From positions 166,312,118 through 166,376,117 of the forward strand of contig NC_073694.1 in NCBI RefSeq assembly GCF_029784165.1: DNA of 64,000 nt. Direction: 5' to 3'. The notes under the pieces are model-generated. The model had not been told where the DNA came from. It made no database searches and worked only from the letters and a program-made list of their open reading frames with translations. Shown one piece after another: positions 55,545 through 64,000 of this stretch. The first letter of the stretch is position 1. Every line of letters starts with the position of its first letter. Source of the stretch: Wyeomyia smithii (lineage: Eukaryota > Arthropoda > Insecta > Diptera > Culicidae). The translations under genes and the position numbers were made by a program.

Positions 55545-57440
55545 CTTCCTTGTAGATGAGGCAAATAACCCCATCTTTCCACTCCATTGCGTTTCCCAAA
55601 CCTTAGCAATCAGCCGATGCAGACAACTGGCCAACTTGCCCGGGCCCATCTTGAGAAGCTCCGCTCCGATACCGTCCTTTCCAGCTGCCTTGTTCTTCTT
55701 GAGCCTTTGGATAGTATCATTAACTTCGCTTATCGATGGGGGTGGAACATCTCCGTTGCTTGCTACACCGACAGAGTCTTCTGCGTCGCTGTTCTGGTCT
55801 CCTGCCTGTACGCTATTCAGATGTTCATCGTAGTGCTGTCTCCACCTTTCGATCACCTCACGATCATACGTCAAGATATTCCCTTCTTTATCCCTGCATC
55901 CCTGATACGTTGAATCTCTGAAAGAATTTTCGTGTTTCGTGACAGCGGTACAGCTGTTGTAGCTCTTCGCACTGCTCCTCCTCGTGGCGGCGCTTTTTTC
56001 CTGGAAGAGTTGGGTTTGTTGTCTCCGTTTCTGTTTGTACCGCTCCACGTTCAGACGGGTGGCTCTCCGCAGCATTATTGCCCGCGCTGCGTTCTTTTCA
56101 TCTGATATCTGCCGATATTCCTCGTCGGTACTTCGCGACCTAGGACGTTCTCCGCTACTCTGCTGATGGCTGACTTGACGGCATTCCAGCAGGCCTCTAG
56201 AGGGGCCTCTTCCAGCTCGTCCTCTTCTGGCTTCGAGAGAAAGCGCGTAATTTCCGGCGACTTCGGGTTGCTTCGGCCGCACGAAATCATACCTTGGTGG
56301 GCAACGGTAACATACGGTACCAACGGGTAACTTTTGGCGTAACTTTACCATCACTAGGTAGCGGTCCGAGTCGATGTTAGCGCCCCGATGTGCTTTGACG
56401 TCGATCATGTCTGAAATGGGCCGACCATCTATCAAAACGTGGTCGATTTGAGTTTCCATTTGATTAGGTGATCTACAGGTGTACCGATGTTGGAGGCAAT
56501 GCTGGAAAAAGGAGCTACGTATGGCCATGTTCTTGGAGGCGGCGAAGTCAATTGGTCTTAGGTCATTTTCATTTGCCAACAGGTGTACGCTGAATCGTCC
56601 AAATACCGATCTAAATTCCTCCTCCTGATTGACCTGAGCGTTGTTATCCCCGACGACAATCTTAACATCATGTTCTGGGTAGCGATCGTATTCACGTTCC
56701 AACTGCGCGTAGAATTCTTCTTTGTCGTCATCAGTTCTTCCGAGGTGAGGGCTGTGCTCGTCTATAATGCTCATGTTAAAGAATCGGTACTTGATTTTTA
56801 ACATGCACATTCTGGGGTTAACCGGCCACCACCCAATTACCCGCTTCTGCATCTCACCCATCACTATAAAAGCTGTGCCCAGCTCATGTGTGTCACCACA
56901 ACTCTGGTAGATGGTCTGTCCATTCCTATACGTACGCACCGTCGTCCCTTTCCAGCATACCTCCTGCAGCGCTACGATGTTGAATTTGCGGTTTTTTCAA
57001 TTATTCGGAAAGTATACGGGTACTTCCTAGAAAATTGAGAGAACGGCAGTTTCATGTTCCGAGTATCCAATCGTTAGTCCGTTTCCGTCGCTTGGGTCTT
57101 TGCCGATTATTCTGGTTCGAATTTTCTGCTATAGCGTTCGTTGCTTTTGTTTTTCGCGGTGCGGGCTTGCAAGGTCCACGACCAATCCCACTTTCTCGCA
57201 GGAGGACCGACGTAGTGCTACTGTTCTGAGTCCCGAACACATAACGCTTCTGGGTGCGTCACTCAGGGCGCTTGTGGCGGCGTTACCTGTCCAAGCAACT
57301 TCCTTCCGAGGACGGAAGCCCGCTTCCCCTGTCAGCATACGAGCGGTAGTCCCACCGGGGTTGGTTACCCGATCTTCTTACTAGTTACTCGTATCCCGGT
57401 TGGCACCAACGGGGAGGTAGGAGGGTTCGGTAGCTAAAAG
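55545..57440 (-). pseudogene. RTE-clade element, 5' half (endonuclease and RT start)
   Basis: Minus-strand RTE element. 5' UTR from about 57440; then NSNQNNRQRPKRRKRTNDWI, NCRSLNFLGSTRIL, and FNIVALQEVCWKGTT (endonuclease start). From 56939: RTYRNGQTIYQSCGDTHELG, VVGDNNAQVNQEEEF (motif GDFNAQV with Asn for Phe), ASKNMAIRSSFFQHCL, SPNQMETQIDHVLIDG and ANIDSDRYLVMVKLR, all endonuclease. Then PEVAGNYALSLEA, a stretch read in the wrong frame (about 56120-56250, the correct text being on the alternative frame as PLEACWNAVKSAIS), and LKKNKAAGKDGIGAELLKMGPG, the RT entry. It ends at about 55545, before the RT core. The long open frame 55452-56939 is therefore not a real intact protein. Confidence 0.85.
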
Positions 57441-57545
57441 GCTAATGGTTCGCATGTAGGAACTATATTGCGCCTTTGTTCCAGTCATTCGCCAACTCTT
57501 CAGCAATGCTCTAGATATAAAATAATTTCATCTCTTCGAAATCAT

Positions 57546-57622
57546 ATAGGGTATCTAACGTCTTCGGCAGGGGTTTTCTTCGGCAGAGTTTTTCATTAGA
57601 CTGCTGACGTTCGATACCCTAT
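57546..57622. repeat. Short inverted repeat, agggtatcgaacgtc family
   Basis: 77 bp with inverted ends atagggtatctaacgtcttcgg and its near-complement ccctatcg region (57601-57622). A related copy (agggtatcgaacgtcttcg) lies at 63198. Likely a small TA-type MITE. Confidence 0.55.
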
Positions 57623-59339
57623 CATAAAATAAATTAAAAATTATATCAAAAAGCTTATTCAAAATAATTTGTTTTATTATCAACAACAAAAAGTTAGTTA
57701 AATATTTATGGTTGTCTAATCATGTAGAAATGAGAAAAAAAGTTAAAATTTTCCAGTAATAAGAAAAAAAAATAGGCCAGAGAGAACGGTTGGTTTGATT
57801 GAAATAATGGCTTCAGCAATGTTGTAGATAGAAATTCTGTCCTTCCAGAAAAAATATACACCTTGAATGCGGGAATTGCACACACACACAAGCATTAGAA
57901 AGTTTCCAATCAATGAATAACAATGTGTTGAATATACCTGAGAAACTTTTTATAGTAGGAATAGTTTTCATTACACTATAAAAGAATTTGTAATTCACAA
58001 TTAGCGCCCAACTAAATTCGCTTATCATTACAACCGTTTAATCAAAGCACTATACCAAACAACATTTTTATCAATAACTGTCGTGTTGGACAACTCGTCT
58101 CTCCACTATCGTCTTAACGTGTTTAAATCCTACCATAACAGCCCCCCTCTCAACTATCGTAAAATTCAATCCAAAAGGTGTAAAAAATGTCATAAAATAG
58201 CAAAACACTTAATTACAGTCATGCCATAAAAGTTGATGATGTGGATTCGACCCGCCGAAAACAATTTCAGATAACATTGGTTTTTTACTATCGACTCGGT
58301 TTGGGTGTGCATTACTCCAACTTCGACTGCGACCGGATTCACGACACTGGTTTGTTTTGGAAAAAGCATGCATATCTAAAACAGTTAGCTAAATGATTTG
58401 ATGGAAGAGCACTTACTTCGCAGGCATCCATCATTCATGATTGATTAATTACAAGCAATGTGTAAGGTAAAGTTCATAAAGTCCCAAATGAACGAGGGAT
58501 GTCTCGTCTATAATCGCAGGCACATATTGTTCCCATCGTTTAACAAAACCGTGCTAAAAAGCGAATCCCAAAAGTAAACACACCATCGAACAAACGAACG
58601 GGGGAAAGTAATCAATTTTTATGATGCCGAGCAGGAAAAAAAACAACTGTGTTCCCAAGGGGTGGGAAAACCGCACGCACCGTTTGTCCGCTTATCGAGG
58701 GTGGCTCTAGCCCTCTGGAGAGTGTGGAAAAACAGATTGAATTAAGCGTTATTATATTACAGTCCACACGGAGGTGGTTTTCCCTTGCTTTGTTCAGCCT
58801 GGAAAACTCAGCGGGACAGGAAAACCGGAGCTCGCTGGAAGAAAGACAGACAGCTCTGAGCAGCCAGTTTGCTGATGGCGATGATGATGGGCAATAAAAA
58901 TCTACGTAATATCGGGTGTAATCCTGATTATTAAGCTTGTTTGCATTTGCATACATATTAAAGATCATAAATTGATGATGGGTGGAAGGGCATTATCGTC
59001 GGAGTGTGTTCGGACTGCGAGAGAAAACACTTAGTTGACGTTTTACGTGCCTTGAATGTCTGACACCATGATTCCGGGGAAGGATTTTAGCTGTCCGTTT
59101 GTGACGATTTGGTTGAGCGGACGGAGGAGTTCGAAGAGCTTTCTTTCAGGAGCAGTATAACATATTCATAATCCATAAGGGTTTCCGCTCTGGTAGGGTT
59201 ATTTGGAAAAGTTTTCTCTCCAGCTTAATTCTGGGTTTGGATAAAAATCTGACTAAAAAAGTAGGAAGTTGTATCCAAGACACGACCGCATAAATGACGT
59301 AGAACTACGTACACTATTAACAAATGCATTATGTGTTTC
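57623..59339. other. Noncoding
   Basis: No supported gene. Open frame 58612-58968 (118 codons, minus) has no known domain. Confidence 0.45.
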
Positions 59340-59444
59340 ATTACCCCAGTAACACAACTGGTTTTATCAAAGTTTCATAGCGCTTTTTTGGCTGTATTGA
59401 GCGCTATAAAACTTTGATAAAACCAACATTTTTACTTGGGTAAT
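59340..59444. mobile_element. Hairpin element (ttaccccagtaacacaactgg family)
   Basis: Arms 59340-59384 and 59400-59444 are inverted copies with roughly 38 of 45 matches around a 15-nt loop. The ends read ATTACCC on both outer sides. Likely a small palindromic MITE, target duplication not resolved. Confidence 0.6.
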
Positions 59445-59519
59445 GAGTTATAATGTCTACTAATGAAGAGTTGTGAATTTCGTGAACCGGATTCAGCAGT
59501 TAGCAGAGCGTGCCGAGTT

Positions 59520-59775
59520 AAAAACCATACACAGCTCACACACAAATCATACCATATCATAGACACACACACATCACACCATATCATACAGACACATACA
59601 CATCATACCATATCATACAGACACACACACACACATCATATTATATCATACACACACATCATACCATATCATCATACCAAATCATCATACCATACACACA
59701 TCATACCATATCATACACACATACACACATCACACCATATCATACACACATCCTACCATATCATACACACAGCAA
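59520..59775 (+). repeat. CACA-TCATACCATATCATA minisatellite
   Basis: About 250 bp of imperfect 22-26 bp units with core tcataccatatcatacac, mixed with CA tracts. The His/Thr-rich open frame 59463-59822 is a reading of the repeat. Confidence 0.9.
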
Positions 59776-59783
59776 GCAAGCGA

Positions 59784-60035
59784 CCAATCAGAGTACGTTA
59801 TTTTTATTCCAACAAGGCTTGACAATTTTCAATAGTGCAATAGTTCGTAGATTCAAACAACATTTTTCTGCATTTGGGCAGATGCGTGTATAATCCAATC
59901 GATTGCTGCAAGACTGAAGAAAATCGGTTGAAAACCAACCGACCTATAAGCACTTGAAAAGGGACAAATTTCGTCCCAGTTTTTCAGTTTGCATTCCTGT
60001 GTGGTATGCTAAAGTAAAACGTAGTTCAACGGCAA
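59784..60035 (+). repeat. Dispersed repeat R, copy 1
   Basis: Shares with 61852-62118 in order: caaggcttgacaatt.tcaat, tttgg..gatgcgtgtata, aaatcggttgaaaac, aagggacaaatttcgtccc and a tail gtggta.gctaaag. It includes the stem-loop GGGACAAATTTCGTCCC. See copy 2. Confidence 0.7.
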
Positions 60036-60206
60036 AATTGTTAAATTCCTCCTACCTCGAGTAGAAGGCCCTTCACCGGCGTCCCAACCAGTGGTTGAAC
60101 TCGCTTCACCGCCGTCTGCTGCCACTCTGGCTCGCAGGGACCGAGAACGCTCAGTACTGGTTCTTGGTTTCTCCGACGTGTTTTTGGTGTTCATATACTT
60201 TGACAT
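60009..60206 (-). CDS. Small Ser/Arg-rich open frame, uncertain
   Basis: 65 codons from ATG 60206 (MSKYMNTKNTSEKPRTSTER) with a good upstream context (agtaag before ATG). Rich in Ser, Thr, Arg and Gly. Its last codons overlap repeat R. I do not recognise it. It could be the start of a transposon or host protein, or chance. Confidence 0.2.
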   Translation of the reverse strand: MSKYMNTKNTSEKPRTSTERSRSLRARVAADGGEASSTTGWDAGEGPSTRGRRNLTILPLNYVLL

Positions 60207-60510
60207 CTTACTTCACTACTAAACTTTTGATTGATTTCTCAATAAAGGCTGGGAATCTATCGTACGAGAATAATACAACACTACAAAGTAATACTGCACT
60301 ACTTGGAGTAAAAGACAATTTTCACATTTTGTGCCGTGCTGAGTACGGAATTTATGTCTGTGGTCGGGAACCTTCACGTGACGTGGTTATGGGAAATCCC
60401 ATATCCATCAACCCATTTATCTATTATCCCATTATTTCAACTAAGCAATATCCCAAATCGTCACCACGGCATCAATCCCCATAGTATTCACAATATTTTT
60501 TGTTTTTTTT

Positions 60511-60895
60511 TGCCTTGAAAAAGGCATTTTACTGTTCAAAATCGGTTGCTGATCGCAACCTTTGTGCTGCCCCAACAGTGGGGGAGTTAAGATACACGGC
60601 CAACATGCACTGTGGAAGCTATTTCACCTTCTGTAAATTAGACGGCCGCGACAGATGTAACTGCTAGAATCCGCACAGAATGCTTGCTTACGTTGTCAGA
60701 AATTATTAACTTTCAATGACTTGTTTATTTGCCTTGAAAAAAGGCATTTTGCTGTTCAAAATTGGATTTGGTGATGACGATCTTCCTGCTGCCCCAACAG
60801 TGGGGGAATAATGGCAGTCTGGTGAGGCACGCTGAGAAAAACCGCGCTGCTACTGAGACATGGTGACCAACCACAGCGCAAGTGATTTATTTAAT
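60511..60895 (-). repeat. Stem-loop-rich block pair A1-B1
   Basis: Two tandem half-blocks, A1 (60511-60728) and B1 (60730-60895), each with, on the plus strand, a tgccttgaaaaa-ggca hairpin, then ttcaaaat.ggattt and a GCCCCAACAGTGGGGG hairpin. On the minus strand the first hairpin reads TGCCTT-UUUC-AAGGCA: a 6-bp stem and 4-nt loop in A1, the size of a histone mRNA 3' stem-loop. A TATAAAA lies upstream on the minus strand near 61030-61037, about 300 bp before the B1 hairpin. Meaning unknown. Confidence 0.55.
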
Positions 60896-61357
60896 TTGAA
60901 GGCAGCCACACAGGCGCAACCCGTTTTACTTCTGAGTGCTGTATCTGCTTCTGCTGCTGTCAACGTTGTGGACGGTCCATCCAGCTCACCTTCCGACTAA
61001 TGAATGTAGCTAGTTTTCCCAGAAACACTCTTTTATAGCCGAAGGGTGCTACGTAACAGGCCACGCCTTTCTGTTCAGTTGTTTATCTCTCTAATATTCT
61101 TTAGACGAATTATTCCACAATTCGCATTCGATATTTGTTTCCAGCGATAAACACCGATGGTGCTCTCACACACGCAACGGTTTTAACCCGTATTTTATTG
61201 CGGTTTGTAACATCGAGCGATTTCGTTTGCCTCTTGTTGTGTGTTGCATCATGTTGCAACTTGGCAGCTGGGAGACGACGAAATTCTGTTAATGCTGATT
61301 GATTGATTCGACTTCATATTAGCTCTGCCTATACGAATTAACTGCCTTTGTGAATGC

Positions 61358-61700
61358 GTTCTAACAGGGCAGTTTGTTATTCAAAATCGGTTATGTTGAT
61401 CGCAGCCTTTGTGCTGTCCCAACAGTGGGGGTATTGACTAAATAAACTACAACAGAATTTGATTGCTAGGATCCCGCGAAGAATGTTTGCTTGTGTTGAT
61501 GCTAGGAAATTTTCACCCTTCAATTACTTGTTTATTTGCCTTGAAAAAAGGCATTTTGCTGTTCAAAATTGGATTTGGTGATGACGATCTTCATGCTGCC
61601 CCAACACGGGGGAATAATGGCAGTCTGGTGACACACGCTGAGAAGAACCGCGCTGCTCCTGAGACGTGGTGACCAACCACAGGGCTAGTGCTGCTGCTAA
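61358..61700 (-). repeat. Stem-loop-rich block pair A2-B2
   Basis: Duplicate of 60511-60895. A2 (61358-61536) has lost the tgccttg hairpin (it reads cagggcagtttgttattc). B2 (61537-61700) keeps it at 61537-61553 and the rest is about 90 percent like B1. A TATATAAG on the minus strand lies near 61774, about 230 bp upstream of the B2 hairpin. Confidence 0.55.
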
Positions 61701-61851
61701 GAAAGGACGACTGCTGTTGACAACTTGTCGCTGTCCAAAACTATAATGAGCGGCTTCGACTGAAACAGGCTCTTATATAGGCCAAATAGCATGTTTTCAA
61801 TTGCAAGGTATATGATTCTGTCGACCGTGCTTGGGAAGCAATCATATAACG

Positions 61852-62118
61852 ACTAATCAGAGGACGTAATTTTCGTTTAAACAAGGCTTGACAATTATCA
61901 ATAGTACAATAGTTTGCATAATCAATCAACAATTTTCTACATTTGGGTGGATGCGTGTATAATTTTCCAAACAATTACTGCAAAAATGAAGGAAATCGGT
62001 TGAAAACAAACTGATTTATAAGCATTTAAAAAGGGACATATTTCGTCCCCTTTTCGTTAATAGTTTTCCTATTTACATCCCTATGTGGTAGGCTAAAGAA
62101 AACCGTAGTTCTACGTCA
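61852..62118 (+). repeat. Dispersed repeat R, copy 2
   Basis: See copy 1 (59784). Here the stem-loop is GGGACATATTTCGTCCC. The two copies bracket the A-B block pairs, so the whole 59.8-62.1 kb segment may be one duplicated or composite locus. Confidence 0.65.
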
Positions 62119-63196
62119 AAAAAAAACTTCAAAGCACTTCAGGTGTTTCCCGAAGATTTCATTGAATGGTCTCTAGTTCGATGTGACAATCTACCTGTTC
62201 CGAAATGAAATTCCCATAGGTATCTGCTGCATAAATGCTGTTCAGAACGCAATGAATAAAAATACACCTCAACCGTCACAGAGCCATAATAACACCCAGG
62301 CCCGGATTTAAGGTGTGGGGGGGGTTAAGGGGGCAAATTTGAAAACCCAGTTAAATTTCGTAAACGAAAGTGAGTGAAACCATTGCCAATTAATTTGTTG
62401 ACCAATTTTACATAAGAAATGCTTTATTTAAGGTATCCAGCCAGCGGCTTTTAATTAGTGAGAATTTGGGTTCATTTTTGCCAGTGTGCGTTGGTCGAAA
62501 TTTGACATCGCCAACCAGCGTTGCCGGTGCTATCAATGTTTTGACTGGCTGTCGTGTGTGCCAAAAAGAGAAGCACACATTTTTATTCGATAAGTCTCTA
62601 TATGTGACTTTGTGTAGGTGAGAAGAGGCACGTTTGCCTTTGCCATGTCAATGACAGCAGCCGGCAACCGTTGGGAACGGTCGGCGGCAAAAATAGAAAA
62701 GATTCTATTTTTTGCAACAACAACAAGCGACGGTCGACCGCTGTGTTCTGATTGGTCGAAAAACCGCTGCAACGGTTAGTCTGATACAGGCTTTACGCTA
62801 GCCGAGCAGTCAGTTTTTTCTTGAATGCTCATGTTCGAAGTCTTCATAAAATTTGTATAACATCGTACCTCATAAATCGCAGAAAAGCAATACAATTATA
62901 TTACCACTACCTTTTTATGCGATAAATAATATGCATAGAACGCTAATAATTGCAGCAGCATTCTGTCCGATTTTGCTTATGTATTGAACATGGAATTGCG
63001 GTTACAGTTTAACCAATGTTTTCGAATCTTCTGCCTCACATACCAAGTAATTATGTTTTGCGACCGGCGTACGAAACAAAAGCAATAAACAACAGGTGCG
63101 TGGCCATGGTCTAAGCCAAGTTGGTTGGTATTTAAATCAAGTTAAGAATTATTATTGTTATCACTGAACAACAATGTTTCAATTTATCCATAAAAT
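62119..63196. other. Noncoding
   Basis: No supported gene. Open frame 62533-62772 (minus) has a protein-like look but no domain I recognise and no context. A G-run lies at 62318-62326. Confidence 0.45.
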
Positions 63197-63280
63197 ATGT
63201 AGGGTATCGAACGTCTTCGTCAGAGGCTTACTTCGACAGGTTTTTGTGTAAGATTCCTGCAGAAAACCTATCGAAGAAAA
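63197..63280. repeat. Small repeat, agggtatcgaacgtc family, copy 2
   Basis: Begins tagggtatcgaacgtcttcg like 57546. An inner pair ttcgacaggtttt / aaaacctatcgaa (63230-63273) forms a second inverted repeat. Adjacent to the mariner scrap. Confidence 0.5.
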
Positions 63281-63509
63281 TCATTGCCGAGGACGACTAT
63301 TGGAAAAAATGAAAAAGCACCTCAAATTTTTGCGACACACTTTATTTGTGTTACGGTCAAAAATTGGTCAAACAATTATGTGATGGTTTTTATTAAAAAA
63401 TTGAACCGTGTTTCTTTGTCGAATTCAATTAGAACAAAATGCAGGAAAAATATTGACTCAAGGTTCCTTTTCAACGAATGCGAATTGCCGGACCTTTTCC
63501 TGAATTCTT

Positions 63510-63990
63510 TCATTATTTTTGTACAGCCTTCCTGGTCACTTTGTTCGCCGCGGAACGCCAGTTAGCCTTGAATTGCACCTCATTGACCACATTGACATTC
63601 GTGTTTTCTTGAGCATCCGCTTGACGATAGCCCAGTATTTTTCTAAAGGGCGGAGCTGTGGTGTTTTTGAGAGGGTCCATGTCCTCTGGCAACACCTGGA
63701 CGTTGTTCGCGACCAAAACAGAATGGAACAACTGTGTTGCTTGAGGAAACACAACAGACGTTTCTTTTTCAGGTACTCCTCAACATACATTTACTGGTTG
63801 ACGTAACCTTTTGCAATGAAAATATTGCTTTGCAAACTTCGATACCTCCATCTATTTTTGCACAGTGGCAACATTAACCGTATCGGCCATTTTTTCCACC
63901 ACTTCGCCATATCATATGATGTTTTATTTGATTTGCCACGCTTCTTCAATTTATGCCTGACTACCCTAACTAACACGCTGAGAATCCTGA
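63510..63990 (-). pseudogene. ITmD37E transposase, C-terminal part
   Basis: Minus-strand remnant: EKMADTVNVATVQ and IFIAKGYVNQ near 63790-63900; then EEYLKKKRLLCFLKQH, and in shifting frames VLPEDMDPLKNT, then the third catalytic region PQLRPLEKYWAIVKRMLKKT (FRPIERYWAxxKR consensus with the catalytic Glu). The block order and motifs fit the C-terminal half of ITmD37E. Multiple frameshifts. It may continue past the window edge. Confidence 0.65.
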
Positions 63991-64000
63991 GTAAGAATTC

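Noticed and set aside
55452..56939. 495-codon open frame taken as an intact RTE protein
   Set aside because: A middle stretch is out of frame (two compensating shifts) and the reverse transcriptase is cut off, so it is a pseudogene.
59463..59822. His/Thr-rich open frame
   Set aside because: Translation of the CA/TCATACC minisatellite.
62533..62772. 79-codon minus-strand frame
   Set aside because: No known domain, no start context and no neighbour; left as noncoding.
1..64000. CRISPR array or bacterial operon
   Set aside because: No regular direct repeats with unique spacers; content is eukaryotic transposable elements.

Overview
The window looks like TE-rich, intron-poor DNA from a dipteran genome, most likely a mosquito and probably a culicine. 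The basis is family content: an I-clade (MosquI-like) element, a LOA-clade element, R1, RTE and Jockey-clade pieces, BEL/Pao, Ty3/gypsy and Ty1/copia pieces, D37D and D37E mariners, and tRNA-derived SINEs, with long AT-rich noncoding tracts between them. I see no convincing host protein-coding gene and no canonical tRNA or rRNA gene. The species call is inference.

Layout. 0-3.2 kb: a decayed ITmD37E-like transposase carrying a palindromic TA-flanked MITE, then a Jockey-clade fragment cut by a 1.2-kb D37D mariner. 3.2-6.8 kb: noncoding. 6.8-12.5 kb: a nearly full-length LOA-clade retrotransposon whose two ORFs are broken only by three stop codons, followed by a TTA-flanked hairpin MITE. 12.6-15.8 kb: noncoding. 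15.8-17.5 kb: an internally deleted R1-clade copy next to BEL/Pao pol. 17.5-24.3 kb: a Jockey-like ORF2 fragment split by a complete I-clade element with both ORFs open and a 14-bp target-site duplication (TSD). 24.3-29 kb: mostly noncoding. 29-38 kb: two SINEs, a Tc1-like transposase disrupted by a 1.2-kb nonautonomous DNA element rich in an iterated inverted motif, an R1 RT fragment, a second D37D copy and an R1-type 3' end. 38-44.3 kb: AT-rich noncoding. 44.3-47 kb: a copia scrap and an RTE pseudogene split by an ITmD37E mariner. 47.8-53.8 kb: a Ty3/gypsy element with identical LTRs, a 5-bp TSD, an open gag and a broken pol. 54-64 kb: a tandem 340-bp duplication, an RTE 5' half, small hairpin repeats, minisatellites, a cluster of duplicated stem-loop-rich blocks and a terminal ITmD37E scrap.

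How it fits together. Insertions into insertions give a relative time order: Jockey before I, RTE before D37E, Tc1-like before the 1.2-kb TA element, D37E before the palindromic MITE. The I element and the LTR element look youngest. The most unusual signal is an array of eight copies of a 20-bp imperfect palindrome spaced 29-37 bp apart in the leader of the LTR element, in the place where Drosophila gypsy carries its insulator.
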